From: Cervus elaphus
Lineage: Eukaryota > Chordata > Mammalia > Artiodactyla > Cervidae
DNA: 64,000 nt
Reading direction: 5' to 3'
Assembly: GCF_910594005.1 (NCBI RefSeq)
Contig: NC_057816.1
Location: 22,957,797-23,021,796 of the forward strand
Part shown: one piece after another, positions 1 through 11,780 of the stretch
Layout: the number at the start of each line of letters is the position of its first letter
How positions within the stretch are numbered: the first letter of the stretch is position 1
Notes under the pieces: generated by a model
Told to the model about the DNA's origin: nothing
The model's database searches: none
What the model saw: the letters and a program-made list of their open reading frames with translations, nothing else
Program-made: the position numbers and the translations under genes

Positions 1-1851
1 TACTATTCAACATAGTGTTGGAAGTTTTGGCCACAGCAATCAGAGCAGAAAAAGAAGTAAAAGGAATCCAGATAGGAAAAGAAGAAGTGAAACTCTCACT
101 GTTTGCAGATGACATGATCCTCTACATAGAAAACCCTAAAGACTCTTCCAGAAAATTGCTAGAGCTAATCAATGAATATAGTAAAGTTGCAGAATCAATG
201 AATATAGTAAAGTTGCAGGATATAAAATAACACACAGAAATCCCTTGCATTCCTATATACTAACAATGAAAAAACAGAAAGAGAAATTAAGGAAACAATA
301 CCATTCACCATTGCAACAAAAAGAATGAAATACTTAGGAGTATATCTACCTAAAGAAACAAAAGACCTATATATAGAAAACTATAAAACACTGATGAAAG
401 AAATCAAAGAGGACACAAACAGATGGAGAAACATACCGTGTTCATGGATTGGAAGAATCAATATTGTCAAAATGGCTATTCTACCCAAAGCAATCTATAG
501 ATTCAACGCAATCCCTATCAAGCTACCAACGGTATTTTTCACAGAACTAGACCAAAGAATTTCACAATTTGTATGGAAATACAAAAAACCTCGAATAGCC
601 AAAGTAATCTTGAAAAAGAAGAATGGAACTGGAGGAATCAACCTGCCTGACTTCAGACTCTACTACAAAGCCACAGTCATCAAGACAGTATGGTACTGGC
701 ACAAAGACAGAAATATAGATCAATGGAACAGAATAGAAAGCCCAGAGATAGATCCACGAACCTATGGACACCTTATCTTTGACAAAGGAGGCAAGGATAT
801 ACAATGGAAAAAAGACAACCTCTTTAACAAGTGGTGCTGGGAAAACTGGTCAATCACTTGTAAAAGAATGAAACTAGAACACTTTCTAACACCATACACA
901 AAAATAAACTCAAAATGGATCAAAGATCTAAATGTAAGACCAGAAACTATAAAACTCCTAGAGGAGAACATAGGCAAAACACTCTCCGACATAAATCACA
1001 GCAGGATCCTCTATGACCCACCTCCCAGAATATTGGAAATAAAAGCAAAACTAAACAAATGGGACCTAATGAAACTTAAAAGCTTTTGCACTACAAAGGA
1101 AACTATAAGTAAGGTGAAAAGACAGCCCTCAGATTGGGAGAAAATAATAGCAAATGAAGCAACAGACAAAGGATTAATCTCAAAAATATACAAGCAACTC
1201 CTGCAGCTCAATTCCAGAAAAATAAATGACCCAATCAAAAAATGGGCCAAAGAACTAAACAGACATTTCTCCAAAGAAGACATACAGATGGCTAACAAAC
1301 ACATGAAAAGATGCTCAACATCACTCATTATTAGAGAAATGCAAATCAAAACCACAATGAGGTACCATTACACACCAGTCAGGATGGCTGCTATCCAAAA
1401 GTCTACAAGCAATAAATGCTGGAGAGGGTGTGGAGAAAAGGGAACCCTCTTACACTGTTGGGGGGAATGCAAACTAGTACAGCCGCTATGGAAAACTGTG
1501 TGGAGATTTCTTAAAAAACTGGAAATAGAACTGCCATATGACCCAGCAATCCCACTTCTGGGCATACACACTGAAGAAACCAGATCTGAAGGAGACACAT
1601 GCACCCCAATGTTCATCGCAGCACTGTTTATAATAGCCAGGGCATGGAAGCAATCTAGATGCCCATCAGCAGATGAATGGATAAGGAAGCTGTGGTACAT
1701 ATACACCATGGAATATTACTCAGCCATTAAAAAGAATTCATTTGAACCAGTCCTAATGAGATGGAAGAAACTGGAGCCCCTTATACAGAGTGAAGTAAGC
1801 CAGAAAGATAAAGAACATTACAGCATACTAACACATATATATGGAATTTAG
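1..1851 (+). pseudogene. L1 ORF2 C-terminal part (RT palm to Cys-rich end), frameshifted
   Basis: Reverse transcriptase part of a LINE-1 ORF2. The catalytic FADD motif is read at about 105-116, followed by the thumb and C-terminal domain. The Cys/His cluster (CWRGCGEKGTLLHCWGEC) is at about 1418-1470. The reading frame changes between 167 and 240 because of a 26-bp tandem duplication plus a 1-bp deletion, so the first part ends at a TAA (228-230) and the rest continues in another frame to 1851. It cannot make a functional ORF2 protein. The remainder (325-1851) is fully open, which indicates a recent insertion. Confidence 0.93.
167..218 (+). repeat. 26-bp perfect tandem duplication in L1 ORF2
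   Basis: Bases 167-192 and 193-218 are identical. The full-length L1 at 23.2 kb has one copy at the same place. The extra copy breaks the ORF2 frame. Confidence 0.95.
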
Positions 1852-2693
1852 AAAGATGGTAACGATAACCCTATATGCAATACAGAAAAAGAGACACAGA
1901 AATACAGAACAGACTTTTGAACTCTGTGGGAGAATGTGAGGGTGGGATATTTCAAAAGAACAGCATGTATACTATCTATGGTGAAACAGATCACCAGCCC
2001 AGGTGGGATGTATGAGACAAGTGCTCGGGCCTGGTGCACTGGGAAGACCCAGAGGAATCGGGTGGAGAGGGAGGTGGGAAGGGGGATCGGGATGGGGAAT
2101 ACGTGTAAATCTATGGCTGATTCATATCAATGTATGACGAAACCCACTGAAATGTTGTGAAGTAATTAGCCTCCAACTATTAAAAATTAAAATAAAATTA
2201 AATTAAATTAAAAAAATTTTGCTAGGAAGAATGTTTGGTGAAACAGTTTGTAAATTCTACAGTTTTATAGAAGGCAGTGTATATATCATTACTGCATTTT
2301 ACTAACAGAGACCAGTCCCTTGGGTGATCTTTTTGAGACCTAATTTGTTTTGTTTTTTTTTCCCATTGATTGCCTAATGCACATAAGGCCAAATCTTGAG
2401 GCATTTGTAGACCTTTGGGAATTAGCAGTTTTATATTTCTAAGCTCCATCTCAATATCTGCAAACAACGTCAAGATCCAGTCTTTGAACGGTACTAAATA
2501 TCTTAAGGTGAGTGGATATCAACTTCTCAGCAGTGACAAAGTTCGAAGTGATGCCGGGATTGGTTCTTTTTAAACACTCTAATTAGTGTTTTTTTCCTTC
2601 ATGATATTAGGTTAATAATATAAAATAGTTTTTCAGTACTTAATATATACCAGTTTTTTAATAACCTCTATTAACTAAAAGGATCTTAGGAGA

Positions 2694-2836
2694 CAGATTT
2701 TACAGATGAAGACATTGAGTCACAAGTGATATAATTGCCCTAAATCACACAAATCTTAAGTGGTAAAACCAACACATGATTTTAGGTAGACTGAGCCTTG
2801 AGTGACGTTCAAGCTCTAATCACTATGTTACTGTAT
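2694..2836 (-). repeat. MIR SINE remnant
   Basis: Reads as the reverse complement of MIR: a 'ttttacagatgaag...gag' core, then 'aaatcacaca' and a trailing 'ctctaatcactatgttactgta' that matches the tRNA-like 5' end (split here: ctctaatcac, tatgttactg). The core SINE is shared by all mammals. Confidence 0.65.
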
Positions 2837-3324
2837 TCTTTATTTTTTGAGATTATATTCATTCAATTTTTCAATGACTGCAAAAAGACATACATTGCAA
2901 GACAAGCCAGCTGTTCTGAAAACTTTGCCTGGAGAAAGGTAATCCTGAACTTTAAATGTACTTGTTTGCTTCTTGTCAGTCCATACACTGGATGACAATT
3001 TTCTTGATCTAATTACCCATTTTCTGCAATTCAGTTTCAATATTTCCTATCAGATGCTCCAACGAGCCAGTTTTCACAGAGCCCAATTATTTTAAATCTC
3101 TCTTGTTCTGAAATCTGTTACACTGGCTTGACTAAACACTAAAGGATCTTTCTTATGTAGATGTAAATTGCTAGCAAAATGGTGTCCTATTTCAGGCAGA
3201 ACTGGGAAATGAAATTCTAAATTATCAGACTTAAGTTGCTGGGCTGGGCTGTTAATTGTCATTGTTAAAGTTTAAGAAATTGGTGAGAATATATACATGT
3301 GGAAAGGTCAGAATGATCGACTAT

Positions 3325-3450
3325 ATTGTTATTGTTGTTCAATCACTAAATTGTATCAGACTCTTTGTGACCCCATGGACTACAGAACCTCAGGGATCAG
3401 CAGCATTTGATGACCTCATCCTCTTGTTGCTCCCAGTGCTTTTCTGACCA
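3325..3450 (-). repeat. Degraded Bov-A/BovB 3'-end fragment
   Basis: Contains the ruminant signature 'gactctttgtgaccccatgg' followed by diverged sequence. It is too worn to separate Bov-A SINE from BovB 3' end. Confidence 0.5.
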
Positions 3451-3887
3451 GTTTATCGCAATTGGTATTCCTAAAACAGCAAGAACAGAGTTGACATAGT
3501 TGCTAACACAGCTCCTTCTTAAATCTGAATCCGGAATTTCTGTTATTCACAGCTTCTAATATGCATGAAACTCTTGAAAATTCTTCCAAAGCCACTGTAG
3601 AAATGCCTGGAATCTCCTGACTGCTTTGCTTTTTAAATTATAATTTAAAAAAAAAATTTTACTTTTCATGGTTAAGGAGAGTGTCCTTCTTGATGAGACC
3701 CTGGAACAAACACTGCTTTTCTTGGTGAATACACTCCTCTACTTTCATTACATGGGTAAGGGTGCCTGTTACTTTGGGGAACATTGGCAAACACAGGTAA
3801 AGTAAACTCAGAACATATTTTGTAAGTGTAAGAATCACAGATGGTAACCCAGTGGTATAAAGTTTTCAAATCTCAGTACAAGTCTTT

Positions 3888-4005
3888 GTCTTCATAGCTA
3901 CTCTTTTTCTAGTTGAGGAAGCAAAGATTCAGAGACGGTGACTTGCTTTAGTCACACAGATTCTATACAAAGTGCTCTTAGCCCATTCTTCACACTCCGT
4001 GTGTC
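3888..4005 (-). repeat. MIR SINE remnant
   Basis: The pattern 'gaggaagcaaagattcagag...tgacttgcttt..tcacacag' follows the reverse complement of the MIR core. Confidence 0.55.
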
Positions 4006-4589
4006 ATTATACAATCACAGCATTTAAGATTTGAAATTGACAAAGATTTTGTTCTAAATCATACTGATGTTTTATAACATTTGCTTTGGATAAAGATACA
4101 AATAGGAATATCTCTTTTTCACAATATTTGAATTCTATGAAGAATTAAGCTTCATTCTCTACTCAAAAGATTAAACCTTATGATTTATACTTTCTTGACA
4201 AAAATACCCACTTCACCAGATCCCAAAGAGACAAACATCTGTTTTCCCAATAGTATTTGAGATTTGGGTATCAAGCCAATTTTGTTCTTCTCTCTCAAAT
4301 AAAGTTACACCGTAGAAAGAATAACAGGATTTCCCCCATAACTATAACTCTCTATTCCAGATCTTGCAACAAATTAGTTTAGGAAAATGTTATTAGTGTT
4401 ATGCTATCTTTCAGTGAGAGAAAATAGCAAATCAACATCTGCCCTAGATAGTCCTACATGAAAAAGTAGGATTTTGCAAGAAGAGTTTTCTTAGATTTGT
4501 GTTGTTAAAGAAACAAAACTTTAGAATTAAAAAAAAATTAATTAGGCATACAGACACATACACACACATATGCAAACAGTACTATCCAT

Positions 4590-4723
4590 AGAATTCTCCA
4601 TACCAGAATACAGGAGTGGGTAGTCTTTCCCTTCTCCTGGGGATCTTCTCAACCCAGGGTTGGAACCCAGGTCTCCCACATTGCAGGTGGATTCTTTGCC
4701 AGCTGAACCACAAGGGAAGCCCC
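4590..4723 (-). mobile_element. Bov-tA SINE, partial
   Basis: On the minus strand it reads as the tRNA-Glu-like head ('gcttcccttgtggttcagc') followed by the Bov-A part. The distal Bov-A end is missing, and a BovB fragment follows directly. Confidence 0.75.
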
Positions 4724-4733
4724 CAGTTATACT

Positions 4734-4950
4734 GTTCAGTTCACTTCAGTTCAATTGCTCAGTCGTGTCTGACTCTTTGTGACCCCATGGACTGCAGCAC
4801 CCCAGGCCTCCCTGTCCATCACAAACTCCTGGAGCTTACTCAAACTCATGTCCATTGAATCGGTGATGACATCCAACCATCTCATCCTCTTCATCCCCTT
4901 CTCCTCCTGCCTTCAATCTTTCCCAGCATCAGGGTCTTTTCAAATAGTTT
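4734..4950 (-). mobile_element. BovB LINE 3'-end fragment
   Basis: Begins with the 'gttcagttcacttcagttca' terminal motif and continues through the 'gtccatcacaaactcctgga' and 'cagcatcagggtcttttc' blocks of the BovB 3' end, in reverse orientation. Confidence 0.8.
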
Positions 4951-5187
4951 TCTGGAGGTCTCCTTTTTTGCTCTTAATTTTCTCTTCTTGCTATCCTGAG
5001 CCTTCTTTCTCATGTCTCCCCTCCTCTTTTAAAATTCTACCTTCATTCTGATTTCTCCACATTTGTTAGAAGTATTTAATAAGGAAAAGAATAACAGGGC
5101 ACTAAGAGAAACCTAAGTGGATTGGCAAATGGATAAATTTTATTAAATGATATTGTGACATTTATATTGGTATCTTCAAGGTATTTT

Positions 5188-5497
5188 GGGCTTCCCTGAT
5201 TGCTCAGTTGGTAAAGAATCCACCTGCAATGCAGGAGACCCCATTGGATTCCTGGGTCAGGAAGATCCCCTGGAGAAGGGATAGGCTACCCACTCCAGTA
5301 TTCTTGGGCTCCCCTTGTGGCTCAGCTGGTAAAGAATCTGCCAGCAATGAGGGAGATATGGATTCGATTCCTGGGTTGGGAAGATCTCCTGGAGAAGGGA
5401 AAGGCTACCCACTCCAGTATCCTGTCCTAGAAACTCCATGGAATACAGTCCCTGGGGTTGCAAATGGGACATGACTGAGCAACTTTCACTTTCACTT
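5188..5497 (+). mobile_element. Bov-tA SINE, partly dimeric, with target-site duplication
   Basis: Two tRNA-like heads (from 5189 and from 5308) are joined in tandem. The second is followed by a complete Bov-A part. The insert is flanked by a 13-bp perfect direct repeat, ttcaaggtatttt (5175-5187 and 5498-5510), so the dimer inserted as one unit. Confidence 0.85.
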
Positions 5498-6064
5498 TTC
5501 AAGGTATTTTTACTTACATTCAGTTTATTGGTAAATTGTAGATCACTATATTAATATCTCCAAATAAGTGAAGAGTTACTACATATATATTGCTTTTCTC
5601 ATTCTACTGGACTCCATTATAGCACAACCTAATAATGGGCTTTGTTTACTTGACAGATCAGCAACTTGAGTCTCAACATCAACAGGAATATCTCGACAGG
5701 GAGAGAAATCTTTTTTGGTTCTGACCTCTGGACAACCCTTCCTACTGGTAATGATTTTAGTATTATTTGGGATTAAAAAAGGAATTTTAGTCAGTTTATG
5801 TCTGAGTCTCTTAAAAAACTGTGCTACTCAACCCAAAATGAATGTTGGTCTGAATAATAAAAACCTCCACTTTAGTCTTAATTCTGTTCAGACAAATGCA
5901 GAGTATCTACCTGGAGATGCTTGAATTTCATGGTCTTTGCTAATCTGGTTACTTTGAGCTTTATCCTGGCAACTCTGATTCTCTTTTCTTAAGTTTTATC
6001 TAATTTTCTCAATTCAGAAACATTTTTTTCCCTCATATGTTCTTTATTTTTCTTTTCCATTGTT

Positions 6065-6290
6065 GTTTACTATAGGATATTAAATATAGTTCCCTGAGCT
6101 ATACAGTATGGCATAGTTGTTTATCTATTTTATGTTTAATAGTGTATGTCTACTAATACAAAACTCCTAATTTATCCCTCCCCTACCTCCATTCCCCTTT
6201 GGAAACCACAAGTTTGTTTTCTATGTCTGTGAGTGTGTTCATTTGTGTCATACTTTAGATTCCACATATAAGCGATTTCAAAAGATATTT
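6065..6290 (-). mobile_element. Old L1 3' UTR fragment
   Basis: Reads as the reverse complement of a mammalian-wide older L1 3' UTR ('ttccctgagctatacagta', 'ggaaaccacaagtttgtttt', 'gattccacatataagcga'). No coding part is left. Confidence 0.7.
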
Positions 6291-7389
6291 ATTCTCATGT
6301 GTTCCCAAAGATAATGACCCTGTGTAATTAAGCCTTTTAATTAATACATACATTGAGCACCCTCAGCATGTTGTGGAAGGTAGAGAGAGAAAATAAGCTG
6401 AAGCAAAGTTACATAAATTTTTGTTTGTGATGAAACAGAATTTGTTTTTATTTTTCATGCAAAATAAAAGCAAATTCCGTATCACTCTATGTACAGAATT
6501 TTTTCTCCATTGATTCTATTTTCATTCAATGAAAAGTTATTAAGCTTGATTCTTTTAGGTAATAAAGAATGCGTGCACTGAAAGCAGGACTCTTTTTCCC
6601 CTGATTCCTCTTTAGGAGAAACTAAGTCAGTGAAGGAGAAATCCCCAGTTCTGATAGAACAGCGTTGAGAGAGAAAGATCAGTGCAAGTTTGGCCTCTGA
6701 TTACAGATAGCAGATAAGAGCCAGGAATGAAACACTGATTTGTTGATGGCTCAGGAAATATACCTGAAAGCTAATCTTACTTCTTTGCTGGTTCTTGAAC
6801 AAGAAAGTTTTAAAATACAGTCTAAGAACAGCCTTTGGCACCATATTTCTGTTAACCACATCTGCTGACAGAGGATGAAAAGAGTTTCCTGGCTTAACTG
6901 AAGTCTTCCATCCAGAGAATAATAGAGAGATAAGTGGGAGTCTGAATTGATTAAAGCCATTGATTACATTTTTTTTGGTATAATATACAATCTCTTTAAT
7001 AAGTTTGTTATGTTTCTAAATTCCCTGTTTTAAAGAATATTATGATGACTCATATAGATGGATTGAGAAATCAAAAAGATAGTGACTTTTATTTCATTAG
7101 AGCTAGATTAGAAGCCACGTTTCAACCAAATTTGAAGGTTCTATTCATATATGTCAGAGAAAGGGATGAGCAATATTCTTTTAAGGATATTAAAGAAAAA
7201 CTAATTAGGTCTTGAAAGTTTGTACTTTTTTTTTTTTCCAAAGTGAGGTACTTATTGGCTTAAGCCTAGGAGTAAAATGAAAAAGCTATGACCTATAGGG
7301 GGGTATTTGAGTGTTGGGTGGGACCAAGGCTCTAGGCTATACTTCTAATCTTTGTCTTTGAGTGTTTGTTTGTTTTTGTTTTTTGGTAG
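6291..7389. other. Spacer, nothing recognised
   Basis: AT-rich sequence with no convincing ORF, RNA gene or repeat family that I can name. Confidence 0.5.
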
Positions 7390-7394
7390 ATTCT

Positions 7395-8008
7395 TATGCT
7401 TTTTTACTTAATTTCTTTTAATTGGAGGATAATTGCTTTACAATGTTGTGCTGGCTTCTGCCATACAACAAATTGAATCAGTGATAGTTACATGTGCATC
7501 CCATTCCTCTAGAGACTCCCTCCCACCCCAGACACTTTAAGTCATCACACAGTGCCAGGATGTGCTCTACAATGCTGGCTATACTAACTGAGAAAGGAGC
7601 ATTGACATATATACACAACCATGTGTAAAATGGATAGCTTCCTACTAGCTCTCTATTGTACACATGAAAGCAAAAGTCACTCAGTCATGTCTGACTCTTT
7701 GCAACCCCATGGACTAGACAGTCCATGGAATTCTCCAGGCCAGAATCCTGGAGTGGGTAGCCATTCCCTACTTCAGGGGATCTTCGCAACCCAGGGATTG
7801 AACCCAGGTCTCCTGCATTGCAGGCAGATTCTTCACCAGATGAGCCAACAGCAAGCCCATTTTACATATGATAGTGAATATATGCCAGTGTTACTTTCTC
7901 AATTTGTCCCACCCTCTCCTTCCCCAGCTGTGTCCACAAGTCCGTTTTTTATGTCTGCATCTCTGTTCGTGCCCTGCAAATAGGTTCATCAGTACCATGT
8001 TCTTGAGC
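7395..8008 (-). mobile_element. Artiodactyl L1 3' UTR fragment, interrupted by a SINE
   Basis: Matches the ruminant L1 3' end in reverse: 'ttaattggaggataattgct', 'ttacaatgttgtgctggctt', then after the SINE 'ctcaatttgtcccaccctct' to 'aggttcatcagtaccatg'. It lies directly upstream of the OR8D-like pseudogene and ends about 150 bp before its ATG. Confidence 0.8.
7667..7858 (-). mobile_element. Bov-tA SINE inside the L1 3' UTR
   Basis: A complete Bov-A part plus tRNA-like head in reverse orientation. It is flanked by attgtacacatg (7655-7666) and attttacatatg (7859-7870), an imperfect target-site duplication of the L1 sequence. Confidence 0.82.
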
Positions 8009-8144
8009 TTTCAAGAGATCACTGGAAAAGATGAAGATATGGGACAGATGAAAGATGGACCCAATCAAGACAGGACCTGTCATGCTGCTTTGGGAATCAG
8101 AAAATAACTCTAATGCACCTATTTTGTCTCACTTCTTTCTGCAG

Positions 8145-8161
8145 GTAACATCTTGTAAGGA
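8145..8161 (+). other. Probable 3' splice acceptor and short 5' UTR of the OR coding exon
   Basis: A pyrimidine tract ending in 'cttctttctgcag' (AG at 8143-8144) lies 17 bases upstream of the ATG at 8162. OR genes usually have their whole coding sequence in one last exon behind such an acceptor. No upstream exon can be identified. Confidence 0.5.
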
Positions 8162-9079
8162 ATGACTACTTTAAATCATTCTTCAGTGAGTGAATTTATC
8201 CTTGAAGGGTCAACAAAATGCCCAGAGCTTCAACTGCCACTCTTCCTCCTGTTCCTTGGAATATATGTTGTCACAGTCATGGGGAACCTGAGCGTGATCT
8301 TAATTGCTCTCCATTCTCAGCTTCACTCTCCAATGTACTATTTTCTCAGCCATTTGTCATTCATTGATCTCTGCTACTCTTCTGTCATTACTCCAAAGAT
8401 GCTGGTGAACTTTGCGTTAGAGAACATTATCTCCTTCCTTTAATGCATGACTCAGCTTTATTTCTTCCTTATTTTTTTAATAGCAGAAGGTTATCTTCTC
8501 ACTGTCATGGCATATGATCATTATGTTGCAATCTGCAGCCCACTGCTTTACAATATTATCATGTCCCATAGGGTCTGTTTCATAATGATGGGTATGGTAT
8601 ATTCACTGGGCTTGTTTGAGGCCACAGTTGATACTACCCGCATGTTAATCTTGTCCTTCTGTGGGTCTCATATCAGTCATTATTTTTGTGATATTTTTCC
8701 TTTGTTCAGTATCTCTTGCTCTAGCACCCACATTAATGAGATAGTGTTGTTTATCATCCGAGGAGTTTATATCTTGTCACCGATACTGGCTGTACTCATC
8801 TCTTGTACTTTCATCCTCTCTAGCATCCTCTGTACTCACTCCACCAAGGGATGGTCCAAGGCCTTTGGCACTTGTAGCTCCCATCTCATGGCTGTGGGTA
8901 TCTCTTTAGGGTCTATAACATTCATGTATTTCAAGAGTCCTTCTAGCAATACTATGGAGCAGGAGAAAGTGTCCTTCGTGTTCTATACCACCATGATCCC
9001 CATGCTGAACCTCTTGATCTACAACTTAAGGAACAAGGATGTGAAGAATGCACTGAGGAAGGTGCTTGGGGGAAAGTAG
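8162..9079 (+). pseudogene. OR8D-like olfactory receptor pseudogene, one nonsense codon
   Basis: Seven-transmembrane odorant receptor of class II, which would couple to G-olf in olfactory neuron cilia. The frame is one unit of 306 codons (family about 310) from ATG 8162 to TAG 9077-9079, but codon 94 (8441-8443) is TAA where relatives have a Glu just before the conserved extracellular-loop Cys. Seen motifs: an N-glycosylation site NHS at residue 5, GN in TM1, PMYYFL in TM2, MAYDHY at the end of TM3 (normally DRY), KAFGTCSSHL in TM6, and PMLNLLIY in TM7 (normally PMLNPLIY). KAFGTC, ITFMYFK and the RKVLGGK tail favour OR8D over OR8G. There are no frameshifts. The substitutions in DRY and NPxxY suggest relaxed constraint. 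Confidence 0.9.
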
Positions 9080-11168
9080 TCACCCCAACAGAGATTTCCA
9101 CAGAGAGGAAGATGAAGTAAACCAGATGAAAAGTTGTCATGAGCTCTGTGTTATTCCTTTCTCTCTTCTAGATACAAAATTCACTGTTACTTATGAAATA
9201 TATATTTGTGCTTAAGAAAGTTTGAGGCATTTTGGTCATTTTTTATCAAACAATAAGATTTTCTAATACCCAATATAGTCTTTGGAAATTTTATTTGTAT
9301 TCTAGGAATAGGATTTAGCAAAAGAGGGAGGGCAAGTGAACAACAAAAACAAAAAAGAATATGTTGAAGATATTAATTTTGAAAGTGCTTGATAAATAAG
9401 GAGTGGGTTTAGTGTTGTGTTTGAAAAGAGATAATGTTAACTGATTCAACATCTTGAAGGACAGGAATAGAGATATCTTTAAACTTCCAATGGAAGCTTT
9501 TTTTTTTTTTTTCTTGGCCAAAAGCCATTATATAGAAATACTGAGAATATGGATATCATGACAGAGCTGTGGGGGTTGCAGTACTTACAATAAAGAACCA
9601 CACAAAGGTGAATTGTGGTGTGTGTGGGGAGAGGGGAGAGCATGTTTAGGGTGAAGAGGTGAGGGTAAGAGATGTCAAAGTCAGCCTAGTCTTATCATAT
9701 TCAGTTAAGACCAATTATAACTAATCTAAAATCTCATGTTGCCTTTCTTTGGAGGCTATCACTTAAGCCATAACTAATCCATTAAAAGTCTAGTACAGTG
9801 TGGTTCCGGCTTGGGGTGTTGAACTTACTTTATTTTGTATTAGAATAATCAGTTTAATGAGGGTAGTGCCGTTTCTTTTCTCCTGGAATTGTTATGTATA
9901 TAGCTTTTTCCCACACTCTATATGAATCATAGTTTTATTTTCATTTTTTTTGGGTCACTTTATGACTTTGCCTGTGTCCACCATTTCCCTCTGGTGCAGG
10001 AATCTAGCCCTCTTAGAGATCAGAAACACAGCCTCCTTGGTGGTTCCTTGCCTGGCCACATCATTTTGGCCATCAGTGCATAACTTTCAGCTTATTCACC
10101 TTTTAAGTATGGGGGTTTTAGGGGTATATGCATGAAGTGGCTGGGGGTCAAGCTAAATGATTTTTTTGTCTTTGTTCAATGACTTGAATAAGAATATTGA
10201 AAAACTTTTAATTGGGTTTGCCACTGGTATGAAGTTGTGATAACAACTAATTCAGTGGATGAAACGATGATTCTCAAAGACCTCCAGAGGCTGGAATGAT
10301 GAGCACAATTAATGAGATTAAAATGTACATGGGTAATATAATATTTATACGTCTACCAAAATGATGAGAGGAAAAGACTGGTTAACAGTAGAGAACCAAT
10401 AAATTAAGAGTACAGCTTCTTTAAAGTTAATGTTACCTTGGCTGCAATAGCTGCATTTTAGCAGAGGAAGAAAACTTCAAAAAAAAAAATCATTTGCATT
10501 ATAATGATTAGAATATTTCCATTTGAATGTAATTCATACAGTGGCTATCACTTTTCAAAGGCTTATGGCTCCTTATGCATTCTGAGGACCATGGAATTGA
10601 TGAATAAGGGACTTGAAATCATACATCCATTCCTATATTCATTCCCTTGGTTATTCATATAGCAAATATTGCAGTACATACCCAGCATTATTTCTCATAC
10701 TGGTGATAAAGAGATAAATAAAAGCACAGAAGTCCTTACCTTCATTAGATTAGGTTTAGTATCAAAGAAAGAAAATCAACAAGAAGACACATACGTCTTT
10801 TTTTTAATAAATCAGGCAAGGCAAGAGAATATGAGGAGAGGGGATGCTTAGATTCAAAAAAGAAAAAAAAAGGGCAGAAGTGTGGTTATGAAATTTGTGG
10901 TAGTTTTTGCCATAGGGCATAACTAGGCTATGAGGAAGAAAGTTGAAGAGAGTCACACTTTTTTAACAATTTAAGAAAACCTTTTTCTCAAATTTCTCAT
11001 TTCCATACCATCACCATTTGTAAGTGGGCCTCCAGCCTCCATATGCTCATTTCCTGGCCTGAACACAGCTTATATCTAGGAAGGTGAAATTTGGGGGGAT
11101 GTCATTCTCTCAAGGAGCTATGGCAAATCTCTGTTTTGGGCCTTCTATTCGTTCCCTGTGGCTACTGT
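9080..11168. other. Spacer downstream of the OR pseudogene
   Basis: No ORF of interest. Short homopolymers (T run near 9500, A run near 10480) are present. I see no repeat that I can assign. Confidence 0.5.
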
Positions 11169-11181
11169 AATGAATTACCAT

Positions 11182-11366
11182 GTGAAAAAGAAAGTGAAAA
11201 TGTTAGTTGCTCAGTCATGTCCTACTCTTTTGTAGGACACCAGGCTCTTCTGTCTATGAGATTTCCCAGGCAAGAGGACCAGAGTGGGTTGCCATTTCCT
11301 TCTCCAGGGGATCTTCCCTACCCAGGGATCCAACCCAGTTCTCCACCTGAGCCACCAGGGAAGCCC
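11182..11366 (-). mobile_element. Bov-tA SINE with target-site duplication
   Basis: Bov-A body ('ccaggctcttctgtctatga' to 'ttccttctccaggggatctt') then tRNA-like head ending 'ccaccagggaagccc' on the plus strand, so the element is in reverse. Flanks aatgaattaccat (11169-11181) and aatagattaccgt (11367-11379) form a diverged target-site duplication. Confidence 0.82.
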
Positions 11367-11379
11367 AATAGATTACCGT

Positions 11380-11770
11380 ACCGGAACTTTATTCTCTCAC
11401 AATTCTGTAGGTCAGACATCCAAAAGTAACATGAGTGGACAAAAGCCTAGTTCCCCCTAGAGGCTCTAGGGAGAATCCCATCCTTGTCTTTTCTGGCTTC
11501 TGGTGGAATTCCTTGGCTTGTGGCTGCATAGCCACAATCTCTGCCTGACTGGTTACATCGCCTCCTCCTGTTCACTGTGAAATCACCCTCTGCTTTCCTC
11601 TTATAATCATGTGCTTGATTGTGTTTGGGGCACTCTGGATAATCCATTGTACTCTCCCCATCACAAGATCTTAACTTAGTCACATCTGCACAGTCTGTTC
11701 TGGCCCTAATATGTAGCACCCACAGGTTCCAGGATTTAGGAAGCAGATATCTTTGGGGAGATATTTTTAA
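11380..11770. repeat. Old interspersed repeat, family not assigned
   Basis: The stretch continues from before the SINE (11150-11181, 'ctgtggctactgtaatgaat') through 'tctcacaattctgtaggtca' and 'ataatccattgtactctccc'. I recognise the pattern as a common ancient mammalian repeat but cannot name the family with confidence. Confidence 0.4.
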
Positions 11771-11780
11771 GTCTTTTCAT

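Larger units (their letters stand above)
1..2218 (+). mobile_element. L1 (L1-BT type) 3' part, cut by window edge
   Basis: The segment enters the window inside L1 ORF2 and runs through the ORF2 stop at 1851, a short 3' UTR and an A/T-rich tail (about 2180-2218). It is nearly the same, base for base, as 23049-25172 of the full-length L1 further right, so it belongs to the same young subfamily. It differs by a 26-bp tandem duplication, a 1-bp deletion nearby and scattered substitutions. Unlike the other copy it keeps the longer 3' end after the last shared CCCACTG. Confidence 0.95.
2219..4589. other. Intergenic spacer with old repeat remnants
   Basis: There is no gene-like reading frame. Two MIR remnants and a worn SINE/BovB scrap are listed separately. 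The rest is AT-rich sequence that I do not recognise. Confidence 0.6.

Noticed and set aside
5208..5474. Possible tRNA genes in Bov-tA elements
   Set aside because: The tRNA-Glu-like heads have box-like motifs but no full cloverleaf and are fused to Bov-A. They are SINEs.
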